NCBI GenBank assembly: GCA_964518215.1
Contig: CAZFFP010000088.1
Coordinates: forward strand, 1 to 12,819
Reading direction: 5' to 3'
Origin: CAYSGX01 sp964518215
GTDB taxonomy: Bacteria > Bacteroidota > Bacteroidia > Chitinophagales > CAIOSU01
DNA: 12,819 nucleotides
Shown piece by piece: positions 1 through 4,664 of the stretch. Each line of letters opens with the position of its first letter. Position 1 is the first letter of the stretch. The position numbers were made by a program, and so were the translations under genes. Below the pieces are notes generated by a model that searched no databases, had not been told where the DNA came from, and saw only the letters and a list, made by a program, of their open reading frames with translations.

Positions 1-2
1 TT

Positions 3-26
3 ATAACCTTTACACCTTTCAACCTT
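3..26 (+). repeat. 8-bp-period AACCTT tract upstream of the DUF1599 gene
   Basis: Three consecutive octamers (ATAACCTT, TACACCTT, TCAACCTT) are in perfect 8-bp phase and end 31 bases before the ATG at 58. Related octamers occur at 11513-11592, also upstream of a gene. What the tract does is unknown. It may be a spaced regulator site or a dispersed low-complexity repeat. The periodicity is seen directly and any role is inference. Confidence 0.5.
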
Positions 27-57
27 ATAACAAACAAGGCTAAACACACCGGTTCGC

Positions 58-648
58 ATGGAAAAAACAAATATTTTGGAAGCAACTAAAACTACTCCCG
101 GCTTGGCAAATCAGACAGCAAAACAATTTGACGAGGTGATGGCAAAATGCCGCGATATTTTCGTGAACAAAACCCGCGATTACGGCACTTCGTGGCGGGT
201 GATGCGCCCCAAATCGCTCACCGACCAGATTTTTATTAAAGCCAAGCGCATTCAGACCATCGAAGAAAAAGGGATGAATCTGGTGAGCGACAGCATCGAA
301 GACGATTATATCGGCATCATCAATTACTGCATTCTTTCCATCATTCAACTCAACATGAAAGAAGGCGATAAAATCGAACTGAGCGAAAAAGAAGCCATTC
401 ATTTGTTTGACGATTCGGTGGCGCAAATCAAGGCGCTGATGCTCAAAAAAAATCACGATTATGGCGAGGCGTGGCGCGATATGCGCGTGTCGTCATTCAC
501 CGATTTGGTGCTGATGCGTTTGCTGCGCCTGAAACAAATTGAAGACAACAACGGCTCTACTTTGGTTTCGGAAGGTCCCGAATCTAACTACATGGATATT
601 GTGAATTATTGTGTGTTTGCGTTGATTAAGATGGCAGAAGAGAATTGA
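58..648 (+). CDS. DUF1599 protein with two tandem domain copies
   Basis: A 196-residue soluble protein with no signal peptide. It is built from two copies of one unit. DYGTSWRVMR (residues 41-50) matches DYGEAWRDMR (134-143), and each is followed by a helix rich in Lys, Arg and Gln and then by an LVS...Y..I.NYC segment (75-91 and 169-185). This is the pattern I know as DUF1599, a small helical family that comparative genomics has linked to nucleotide-modification contexts; its biochemistry is not established to my knowledge. The conserved D-Y-G and W-R residues in both copies suggest a paired active or ligand site (inference). In Bacteroides the gene normally sits beside a DoxX-like gene, a homologue of which lies here at 3308 on the same strand, displaced by about 2.6 kb. 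Base composition is like most of the window: 31 of 60 bases at 421-480 are G or C. The ATG at 58 is preceded by an octamer tract and no clear Shine-Dalgarno. Confidence 0.85.
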   Translation: MEKTNILEATKTTPGLANQTAKQFDEVMAKCRDIFVNKTRDYGTSWRVMRPKSLTDQIFIKAKRIQTIEEKGMNLVSDSIEDDYIGIINYCILSIIQLNMKEGDKIELSEKEAIHLFDDSVAQIKALMLKKNHDYGEAWRDMRVSSFTDLVLMRLLRLKQIEDNNGSTLVSEGPESNYMDIVNYCVFALIKMAEEN

Positions 649-702
649 GTAGTGCGATGGCGCGATTGGCGATATTCGACAAAATAGTCAAATGATTATT
701 CA

Positions 703-1476
703 ATGAGAGTTAAGTTGTTTTCATCCGTTATAGTATTTCTCATTTTTGGATGTTCTGATTATAACAAAACTCAAAATGTTTCACTGTTACAATTCAATGA
801 ATTTCTTGGAGAAGAAAAAGCATTGGTGTTTGACAGGCTTGTCGATTCATTTGTATCGTTTTTAAGTATCAATTTTCCGAACGAGAAAAATATTGGCGAG
901 AAAACAAAAGTATTTTTAAAATCAATTGAGCAAGGCGACACTTTAGTAATTAACTCTTGGAAATTCAACTTGGAAGAACTTCATTCTTTGTTTGATGATT
1001 TTGAAAGTTCTGGATTAAGAAAAGAAATCTATTTATATTATCAAGAAGATTATAAGGCAAAAAACCATGACTACTGGTGGTATTTATACGACCCATTTGA
1101 TTTTAGTCAAACAAATTCAGATGATGATTCATCTGCTTTACACGAAGTTGAAGAACTAAAAAGCATAGATTTCATTATTGATACAAATGCATCAGAAATT
1201 TTACCTGAAAGGCGTGAAACAGAGCGTAAATTCAATTCTTATTCATTTAATCTATCAGGAAAATTTTTGTATGGTCTTGCGAAATTCAGTCCTGCTGACT
1301 CTGCCATTGAAAGCTATGTTGATGCTAAAATTCAAGTTGGATATATAAGTCGAAGATTAACAGCATCAGGTTTATTACATGATTTTTCTTACAGAGGCTT
1401 TGATAATCCATTTTTGCATAGAATTATTGTTGCAGAAATGTATTTATTTATGGTGAAAAATAAATTGAATAGGTAG
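703..1476 (+). CDS. orphan predicted lipoprotein, AT-rich
   Basis: A 257-residue protein that I do not recognise. The N-terminus is a lipoprotein signal peptide: MRVK, a hydrophobic run, and a lipobox ending IFGC with Cys17 as the lipidation site. The mature protein starts SDYNK and should be anchored to a membrane facing the periplasm or the outside. The rest is rich in aromatic and acidic residues (YYQEDY at 112-117, DYWWYLYDPFDF near 123-134, an Asp/Ser run near 137-145), with no catalytic motif I can name. Base composition stands out: 20 of 60 bases at 841-900 and 17 of 60 at 961-1020 are G or C, against 31 of 60 at 421-480 in the gene before. Together with its position between two genes that are usually adjacent, this suggests later acquisition (inference). 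The stop lies 10 bases before the first copy of the 50-bp direct repeat. Confidence 0.7.
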   Translation: MRVKLFSSVIVFLIFGCSDYNKTQNVSLLQFNEFLGEEKALVFDRLVDSFVSFLSINFPNEKNIGEKTKVFLKSIEQGDTLVINSWKFNLEELHSLFDDFESSGLRKEIYLYYQEDYKAKNHDYWWYLYDPFDFSQTNSDDDSSALHEVEELKSIDFIIDTNASEILPERRETERKFNSYSFNLSGKFLYGLAKFSPADSAIESYVDAKIQVGYISRRLTASGLLHDFSYRGFDNPFLHRIIVAEMYLFMVKNKLNR

Positions 1477-1486
1477 TTGAATGTCA

Positions 1487-1536
1487 TAAAATCAATTCCA
1501 TTTTCATTGATGATTGCGTAAGTTTGCCAAAGCATT
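1487..1536 (+). repeat. 50-bp perfect direct repeat P, copy 1
   Basis: Identical base for base to 3173-3222. Similarity continues imperfectly for about 26 more bases on the right (to 1562 and 3249). It contains TAAGTTTG at 1519-1526, a match to the Bacteroidota -7 consensus TAnnTTTG. Copy 2 lies just upstream of the DoxX-like gene, so copy 1 looks like a duplicate of that gene's leader left at the far side of inserted DNA. It begins 10 bases after the upstream lipoprotein stop codon. Confidence 0.9.
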
Positions 1537-1573
1537 AAATAAACATTCTAACACCAAAAATTCTTATTCCCCG

Positions 1574-1623
1574 CTGTTCGGGATTTCCGAATCCCGAATC
1601 CAAGAGCATGGGATTTATAATCC
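1574..1623 (+). repeat. module A, copy 1 (hairpin repeat)
   Basis: This matches 2903-2953 with a few substitutions. Its left part is a perfect hairpin at 1577-1598: TTCGGGATT, loop TCCG, AATCCCGAA. In this copy module A is followed directly by module C, whereas the other copy has module B between them. A short ORF can be drawn through the area, but its sequence is repeat-derived and it is not called as a gene. Confidence 0.85.
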
Positions 1624-1628
1624 CCCCA

Positions 1629-1702
1629 AAAAAAAACAAAATCAGCGGAATCTTTTCATCCGTTATAATCCGCGATTCAGACAAAGGTTTTACTTTTTTC
1701 GG
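1629..1702 (+). repeat. module C, copy 1 (74-bp perfect direct repeat)
   Basis: Identical to 3022-3095, starting in an A-run and ending in TTTTTTCGG. It contains short matching pieces such as AGCGGAAT and ATCCGC that could pair weakly. Sequences of this kind (ATCCGCGATTCAGAC-like) recur between genes in Bacteroidota as I remember them, so it is probably a genome-dispersed repeat. Confidence 0.9.
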
Positions 1703-1726
1703 TCAGTTAAAACTCAGCAACAAAGG

Positions 1727-1863
1727 TTCATCAGATTGCTTCACTACACTTCGTTTCGTTCTCAAAGACGATTACACTTTGTTTTGTTCACAAGCCTCAA
1801 TCAACCCGTCATTGCGAGGAATTGCGCAGCCTTGAGAGCGGCATGACGAAGCAATCTGTTGAA
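1727..1863 (+). repeat. unit E, 137-bp repeat bounded by inverted repeats
   Basis: The ends are 16-bp inverted repeats with one mismatch: TTCATCAGATTGCTTC at 1727-1742 and GAAGCAATCTGTTGAA at 1848-1863. The inner right part has the CGTCATTGCGAGG...GAAGCAATCT look of the REP-like elements found between genes in many bacteria. There is no coding capacity beyond spurious ORFs. It could be a small non-autonomous mobile element or a REP pair. Confidence 0.7.
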
Positions 1864-1943
1864 TGCTGATTACTGATTTTATGCTGAACTGCAAATCGCA
1901 AACAGCGGGATAAAATCGTAAATACGACCATTACCGAAGTTTC

Positions 1944-2104
1944 ATCATCCCCCTACCCCCTTCAAAGGGGGACAGGTTGCCCTAAGCCTCAAACATTTTT
2001 CTCTAAACTTAAAATAGATGCCCAAAAAGTCCCCCTTGCGCACAGCATCTGTGCAAAAGCGATAGGGGGAGTGCGGTAGCCTTGAAGCATAGCAGGGGGA
2101 TGAT
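1944..2104 (+). repeat. unit D, 161-bp CCCCCT inverted-repeat element
   Basis: The outer ends are perfect 11-bp inverted repeats, ATCATCCCCCT at 1944-1954 and AGGGGGATGAT at 2094-2104. Nested inside are a perfect hairpin CCCCCTT-CA-AAGGGGG (1956-1971) and a GCACAG-CAT-CTGTGC hairpin (2040-2054), the latter flanked by TCCCCCTTGCGC-like and GCGATAGGGGGA-like arms. The element should fold into a branched structure as RNA or single-stranded DNA. It resembles the C-run/G-run intergenic repeats common in Bacteroidota. No gene is visible in it. Confidence 0.7.
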
Positions 2105-2118
2105 TTCTCCCCATCAAT

Positions 2119-2182
2119 CAAAAACAGTCTGAACCGCATCAGATGAATCGGATTTCGGGATGACACGGATAAAAGGTAACCC
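2119..2182 (+). repeat. module B, copy 1
   Basis: This matches 2953-3017, with an identical 29-bp core at 2142-2170 and 2973-3001 (GATGAATCGG...ACACGGAT) and similar flanks on both sides. Here it stands alone, 41 bases past the hicB stop codon. The other copy is embedded between modules A and C. Confidence 0.85.
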
Positions 2183-2223
2183 GCTACACTAAAAAGATTA
2201 AAACGAACGAACACAAATACAAA

Positions 2224-2616
2224 TTAGAGCAAAAATCGAACTTCGGAAAGTTCCCTGCCTATTTGTTGAACACCTTGCAAAATACGTTTGGTTTGCGGAA
2301 CTGAAGGTTTTTTAATGCCTTTGATATATTGTGCCAACAAACTTTGATTCATTCCTATTCGTTCGGAAAGTGCTTTAGCATTTATAACCTTATAGAAGTC
2401 AAAGAAACTTTCAAGGTCATACTCAAACTGAATTTCATTAATAGAATAAACCACCCCTTTGCCTTCAGATGCAAGATTCACAGCCTCCAAAATATTTGCT
2501 TTCAGTTCTTCAATGGTTTCCGCTTCGGTTGCAATGAAATTTCTGTTTACCAAAGTATTTGCACTATATCCGGTATCTTCTTTAGTAACGGTCATTTTAA
2601 TCTTTGGCTTTTTCAT
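2224..2616 (-). CDS. hicB: HicB-type antitoxin with C-terminal helix-turn-helix
   Basis: A 130-residue antitoxin of a type II toxin-antitoxin pair. The N-terminal half (about residues 5-68) fits the degenerate RNase-H-like HicB fold: short strands around KMTVTKEDTGYSAN, then the helix ETIEELKANILEAVNLA. The C-terminal half is an XRE-type helix-turn-helix, about residues 78-104 (AKALSERIGMNQSLLAQYIK), followed by KKPSVPQTKRILQGVQQIGREL, the usual tail of HicB in Bacteroidota. By family knowledge HicB binds and neutralises HicA, and the complex represses the operon through the DNA-binding domain. The gene overlaps hicA by four bases (ATGA), implying translational coupling. Both run against the flanking genes. 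No terminator is evident after it; module B and other repeats follow. Confidence 0.88.
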   Translation of the reverse strand: MKKPKIKMTVTKEDTGYSANTLVNRNFIATEAETIEELKANILEAVNLASEGKGVVYSINEIQFEYDLESFFDFYKVINAKALSERIGMNQSLLAQYIKGIKKPSVPQTKRILQGVQQIGRELSEVRFLL

Positions 2617-2810
2617 CTTTTATTCGTTTTAATATTTGCTTGTTTAAGTATTGCGGTCAATAATCCTTTTTTTACTTCTTTCCCCGAATGGTTAGGAACG
2701 GTTAACTGTTCAGGAATGGAAGGGTGCTGCATAACAACATGGCTACCCTTTTGCCTTATTTCAACCCATCCGCTTTTTCTCAAAAGCCTGAAAAGTTCAT
2801 TGTATTTCAC
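2613..2810 (-). CDS. hicA: HicA-type mRNA interferase toxin
   Basis: A 65-residue toxin with the double-stranded-RNA-binding-like HicA fold. Visible signatures are LLRKSGWVEIRQKGSHVVM (residues 9-27), with His24 in G-S-H as the expected catalytic residue, and VPNHSGKEVKKGLLTAILKQ (38-57). HicA enzymes cleave mRNA in a ribosome-independent way and are held inactive by HicB. The full family length is present and the active-site His is intact, so the toxin should be functional. The start codon is GTG (2810-2808, minus strand); the nearby ATG is in another frame. An 18-bp palindrome nine bases upstream is the likely operator. The toxin comes first in the operon, as is usual for hicAB. Confidence 0.9.
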   Translation of the reverse strand: MKYNELFRLLRKSGWVEIRQKGSHVVMQHPSIPEQLTVPNHSGKEVKKGLLTAILKQANIKTNKR

Positions 2811-2819
2811 GAACGCTAA

Positions 2820-2837
2820 GGTAATAAATATATTACC
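2820..2837 (-). promoter_or_regulatory. probable HicB operator overlapping the hicAB promoter
   Basis: A perfect palindrome, GGTAATA-AATA-TATTACC, ends nine bases before the hicA start codon. On the minus strand it contains TATATTTA, a 7-of-8 match to the -7 consensus TAnnTTTG. A palindromic site over the promoter fits autorepression by the HTH domain of HicB. The palindrome is seen directly; its role is inferred. Confidence 0.65.
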
Positions 2838-2902
2838 CTATACGAACTTTCCGTTAAAAAAGTTTCGTTGAAAAATAACCACAAATACACACTTCACCCC
2901 CA

Positions 2903-2953
2903 CTGTTCGGGATTTCCGAATCCCGAACACAAGAGTATGGGATTTATTATTCC
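2903..2953 (+). repeat. module A, copy 2 (hairpin repeat)
   Basis: Near-identical to 1574-1623. The perfect 9-bp-stem hairpin lies at 2906-2927. Here the order is A, B, C without gaps, so this may be the fuller form of a composite repeat. Confidence 0.85.
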
Positions 2954-3017
2954 AAAAACAGTCTGAATCGCGGATGAATCGGATTTCGGGATGACACGGA
3001 TTAATAAAAGGGAACCC
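2953..3017 (+). repeat. module B, copy 2
   Basis: The second copy of the unit at 2119-2182, lying between modules A and C. It differs by several substitutions and small insertions outside the identical 29-bp core (2973-3001). Confidence 0.85.
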
Positions 3018-3021
3018 TCTC

Positions 3022-3095
3022 AAAAAAAACAAAATCAGCGGAATCTTTTCATCCGTTATAATCCGCGATTCAGACAAAGGTTTTACTTTTTTCGG
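3022..3095 (+). repeat. module C, copy 2 (74-bp perfect direct repeat)
   Basis: Identical to 1629-1702. Perfect identity over 74 non-coding bases implies a recent duplication, active repeat spread or gene conversion. The 77 bases between it and repeat P copy 2 show nothing recognisable. Confidence 0.9.
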
Positions 3096-3172
3096 CATAG
3101 CATCCGCTATTTACCAAAACTGCAAGCAGAGCGTTTAAAACAGAATATTAACGTTGTTTAATTTTTCCCACG

Positions 3173-3222
3173 TAAAATCAATTCCATTTTCATTGATGAT
3201 TGCGTAAGTTTGCCAAAGCATT
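3173..3222 (+). repeat. 50-bp perfect direct repeat P, copy 2, in the doxX-like leader
   Basis: Identical to 1487-1536. It lies 85 bases upstream of the DoxX-like start and carries a -7-like box, so it is probably part of that gene's native promoter region. The 1,636 bases between the two copies (1537-3172) would be removed by recombination between them. Confidence 0.9.
3205..3212 (+). promoter_or_regulatory. candidate -7 box TAAGTTTG for the DoxX-like gene
   Basis: A full match to the Bacteroidota -7 consensus TAnnTTTG. A convincing -33 element at the usual spacing is not visible; the corresponding stretch reads ATTCCATTTT. Transcription would start near 3218 and give a leader of about 90 bases. 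That leader holds a 16-codon ORF (3249-3299, MPFDIAFWKINLTSKI) and a 7-bp tandem TCTAAAA-like repeat (3281-3301), both of doubtful meaning. The same box is present in copy 1 at 1519-1526. Confidence 0.45.
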
Positions 3223-3307
3223 CAATAAATAATTTAACACAAAAATTTATGCCTTTCGACATTGCGTTTTGGAAAATAAATCTAACTTCTAAAATCTAAA
3301 ATAAAAC

Positions 3308-4513
3308 ATGACCATCTATACCCTCTTCGCGTTAATTGGCGCTATTGCGCTGGCAGTAAGTGTGCTTCGTTTTTTTATTCATCGCCCTGCAAGTGTGCTC
3401 ACGGCTTATGTGCAGGATTTTGTGGGTGTGCTGTTTATTTTTTCGGGCTTTGTAAAAGCCATTGACCCTCTGGGCACTTCCTATAAAATGATTGAGTATT
3501 TCCATGAATTCGGAACGGGATTCATGGAGCCGTTTGCGCTGTCATTTGCCATTTTCATGATTGTGCTCGAACTGATGTTGGGCGTGGCATTGCTGTTGGG
3601 CTACAAAAAAGAACTCACACTGTGGCTGCTCATTCTTACTATTTTGTTTTTCACTTTCCTCACGGGCTTCACCGCATACACCGGCAAAGTAACCGATTGC
3701 GGCTGCTTTGGCGATTTTATAAAACTGAAACCTATTCAGTCGTTCTACAAAGATGTGTTCTTAACCGCGCTGATTTTGTTTTTGTATTTCCGAAGAAAAT
3801 ATATTGAGCCGTTGATTAGCTCGTTTCCTTCGGCTGTTATTATTGTTTTGGTAACCATAGTTTCCACTTGGTATAATTTCAGAAATTTTTATTTCGATTT
3901 ACCGCAGTTCGATTTTCGCCCTTACAAAGTGGGCAACTATATTCCCGATATGATGACTGTGCCCGATGATAAAAAACCGGTGGTGGAATTTGTGTTTGTA
4001 TATAAAAATAAAAACTCCGGAGAGGAAAAAAATTACAAAGCCGATGAATTAGGTGAAGTTGACTACGACAACTGGGAATACAAAGACCGCAAAGAAATCG
4101 TAATTCGTGAAGGCGAGCAGCCTCGCATCAATAATTTCAGAATTGATAATGAAGACGGTGAAAATATTTCCGATGCCTTATTGAGTGATGAAAATTATGC
4201 TTTTTGGGTAGTGGCTTACGATTTGAAAAAGGCATGTCCACATGCATTCAAAGAAAAACTGAACCCTATTGCCGAGAGAGCACAGGCTGCGGGTTATCAA
4301 TTTTTTACGGTTTCGGCTACAACGTCTGTAGAAAATTTCCGCCACGAAGTGCAGGCGGCATATCCGTTTTACAGCGCTGACGGCATTTTTCTGAAAACCA
4401 TTATCCGCTCCAATCCGGGCTTGATGATTGTGAAAAACGGAACCGTGGTTGCCAAATATCATCACCGCCATATCCCGGTTTATGAAGAGTTGGAGAAAAG
4501 TATTTTGAGGTAG
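3308..4513 (+). CDS. DoxX/MauE-like membrane protein with thioredoxin-like C-terminus (BT_3928-like)
   Basis: A 401-residue protein in two parts. Residues 1-190 are membrane-embedded, with hydrophobic segments near 1-20, 34-50, 74-98, 103-124, 147-161 and 172-188. They match the DoxX/MauE four-helix fold and carry a Cys pair in DCGCFGD (Cys131 and Cys133). Residues about 220-401 are soluble and thioredoxin-like: a strand AFWVVAYDL, then KKACPHAFKEKL with a single Cys310 where thioredoxins have CxxC, then QFFTVSAT, and PGLMIVKNGTVVAK near the C-terminus, which includes the cis-Pro-like Pro370. By resemblance it may move electrons or thiol oxidising power across the membrane, but substrate and partner are unknown. 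I recall the family as BT_3928-like, encoded beside DUF1599 and triosephosphate isomerase in Bacteroides; no isomerase gene follows here. A strong terminator ends the transcript. Confidence 0.85.
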   Translation: MTIYTLFALIGAIALAVSVLRFFIHRPASVLTAYVQDFVGVLFIFSGFVKAIDPLGTSYKMIEYFHEFGTGFMEPFALSFAIFMIVLELMLGVALLLGYKKELTLWLLILTILFFTFLTGFTAYTGKVTDCGCFGDFIKLKPIQSFYKDVFLTALILFLYFRRKYIEPLISSFPSAVIIVLVTIVSTWYNFRNFYFDLPQFDFRPYKVGNYIPDMMTVPDDKKPVVEFVFVYKNKNSGEEKNYKADELGEVDYDNWEYKDRKEIVIREGEQPRINNFRIDNEDGENISDALLSDENYAFWVVAYDLKKACPHAFKEKLNPIAERAQAAGYQFFTVSATTSVENFRHEVQAAYPFYSADGIFLKTIIRSNPGLMIVKNGTVVAKYHHRHIPVYEELEKSILR

Positions 4514-4566
4514 TGCTTTTCAAAGAATTGTAAATTTCAAGCAAGATTTTGTTCTGTTGAAACAGA

Positions 4567-4609
4567 ATCGTTCTTTGTCTGCATTATGATAAAGGAACGA
4601 TAATTTTTT
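4567..4609 (+). terminator. intrinsic terminator after the DoxX-like gene
   Basis: ATCGTTCTTT (4567-4576) pairs with AAGGAACGAT (4592-4601) in a 10-bp stem with one G-T pair. The loop is 15 bases and a run of six T follows at 4604-4609. A smaller TTCTGT-TGAA-ACAGAA hairpin sits just before it. Confidence 0.75.
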
Positions 4610-4664
4610 CATGGTGTAGCAATCGTTGTGGCATATTTACTAATTTCAGCGGCAAATTGAAAAT

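Noticed and set aside
654..673. GCGAT repeated three times after the DUF1599 stop
   Set aside because: Very short and irregular spacing (8 and 7 bases); no structure or role can be supported.
1514..1846. ORF of 110 codons and an overlapping 75-codon ORF on the plus strand
   Set aside because: They run through repeats P, A, C and E, use a TTG start inside the promoter-like repeat, and have the composition of translated repeats (Arg/Phe/Ser rich) with no domain.
1945..2214. ORF of 89 codons on the minus strand
   Set aside because: It is the translation of inverted-repeat unit D and module B; no protein-like features.
2329..2871. 180-codon plus-strand ORF opposite hicAB
   Set aside because: It is the antisense shadow of hicB and hicA, which have clear family motifs in the other strand.
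2838..3098. ORF of 86 codons on the minus strand upstream of hicA
   Set aside because: It lies entirely in modules A, B and C; the coding look comes from repeat sequence.
3249..3299. 16-codon ORF in the DoxX-like leader as a possible leader peptide
   Set aside because: Short, no run of identical regulatory codons, no attenuator hairpin pair; likely chance.
649..3307. Insertion sequence or integrative element with its own recombinase
   Set aside because: No transposase, integrase or relaxase ORF is found; only repeats, hicAB and a lipoprotein are present.
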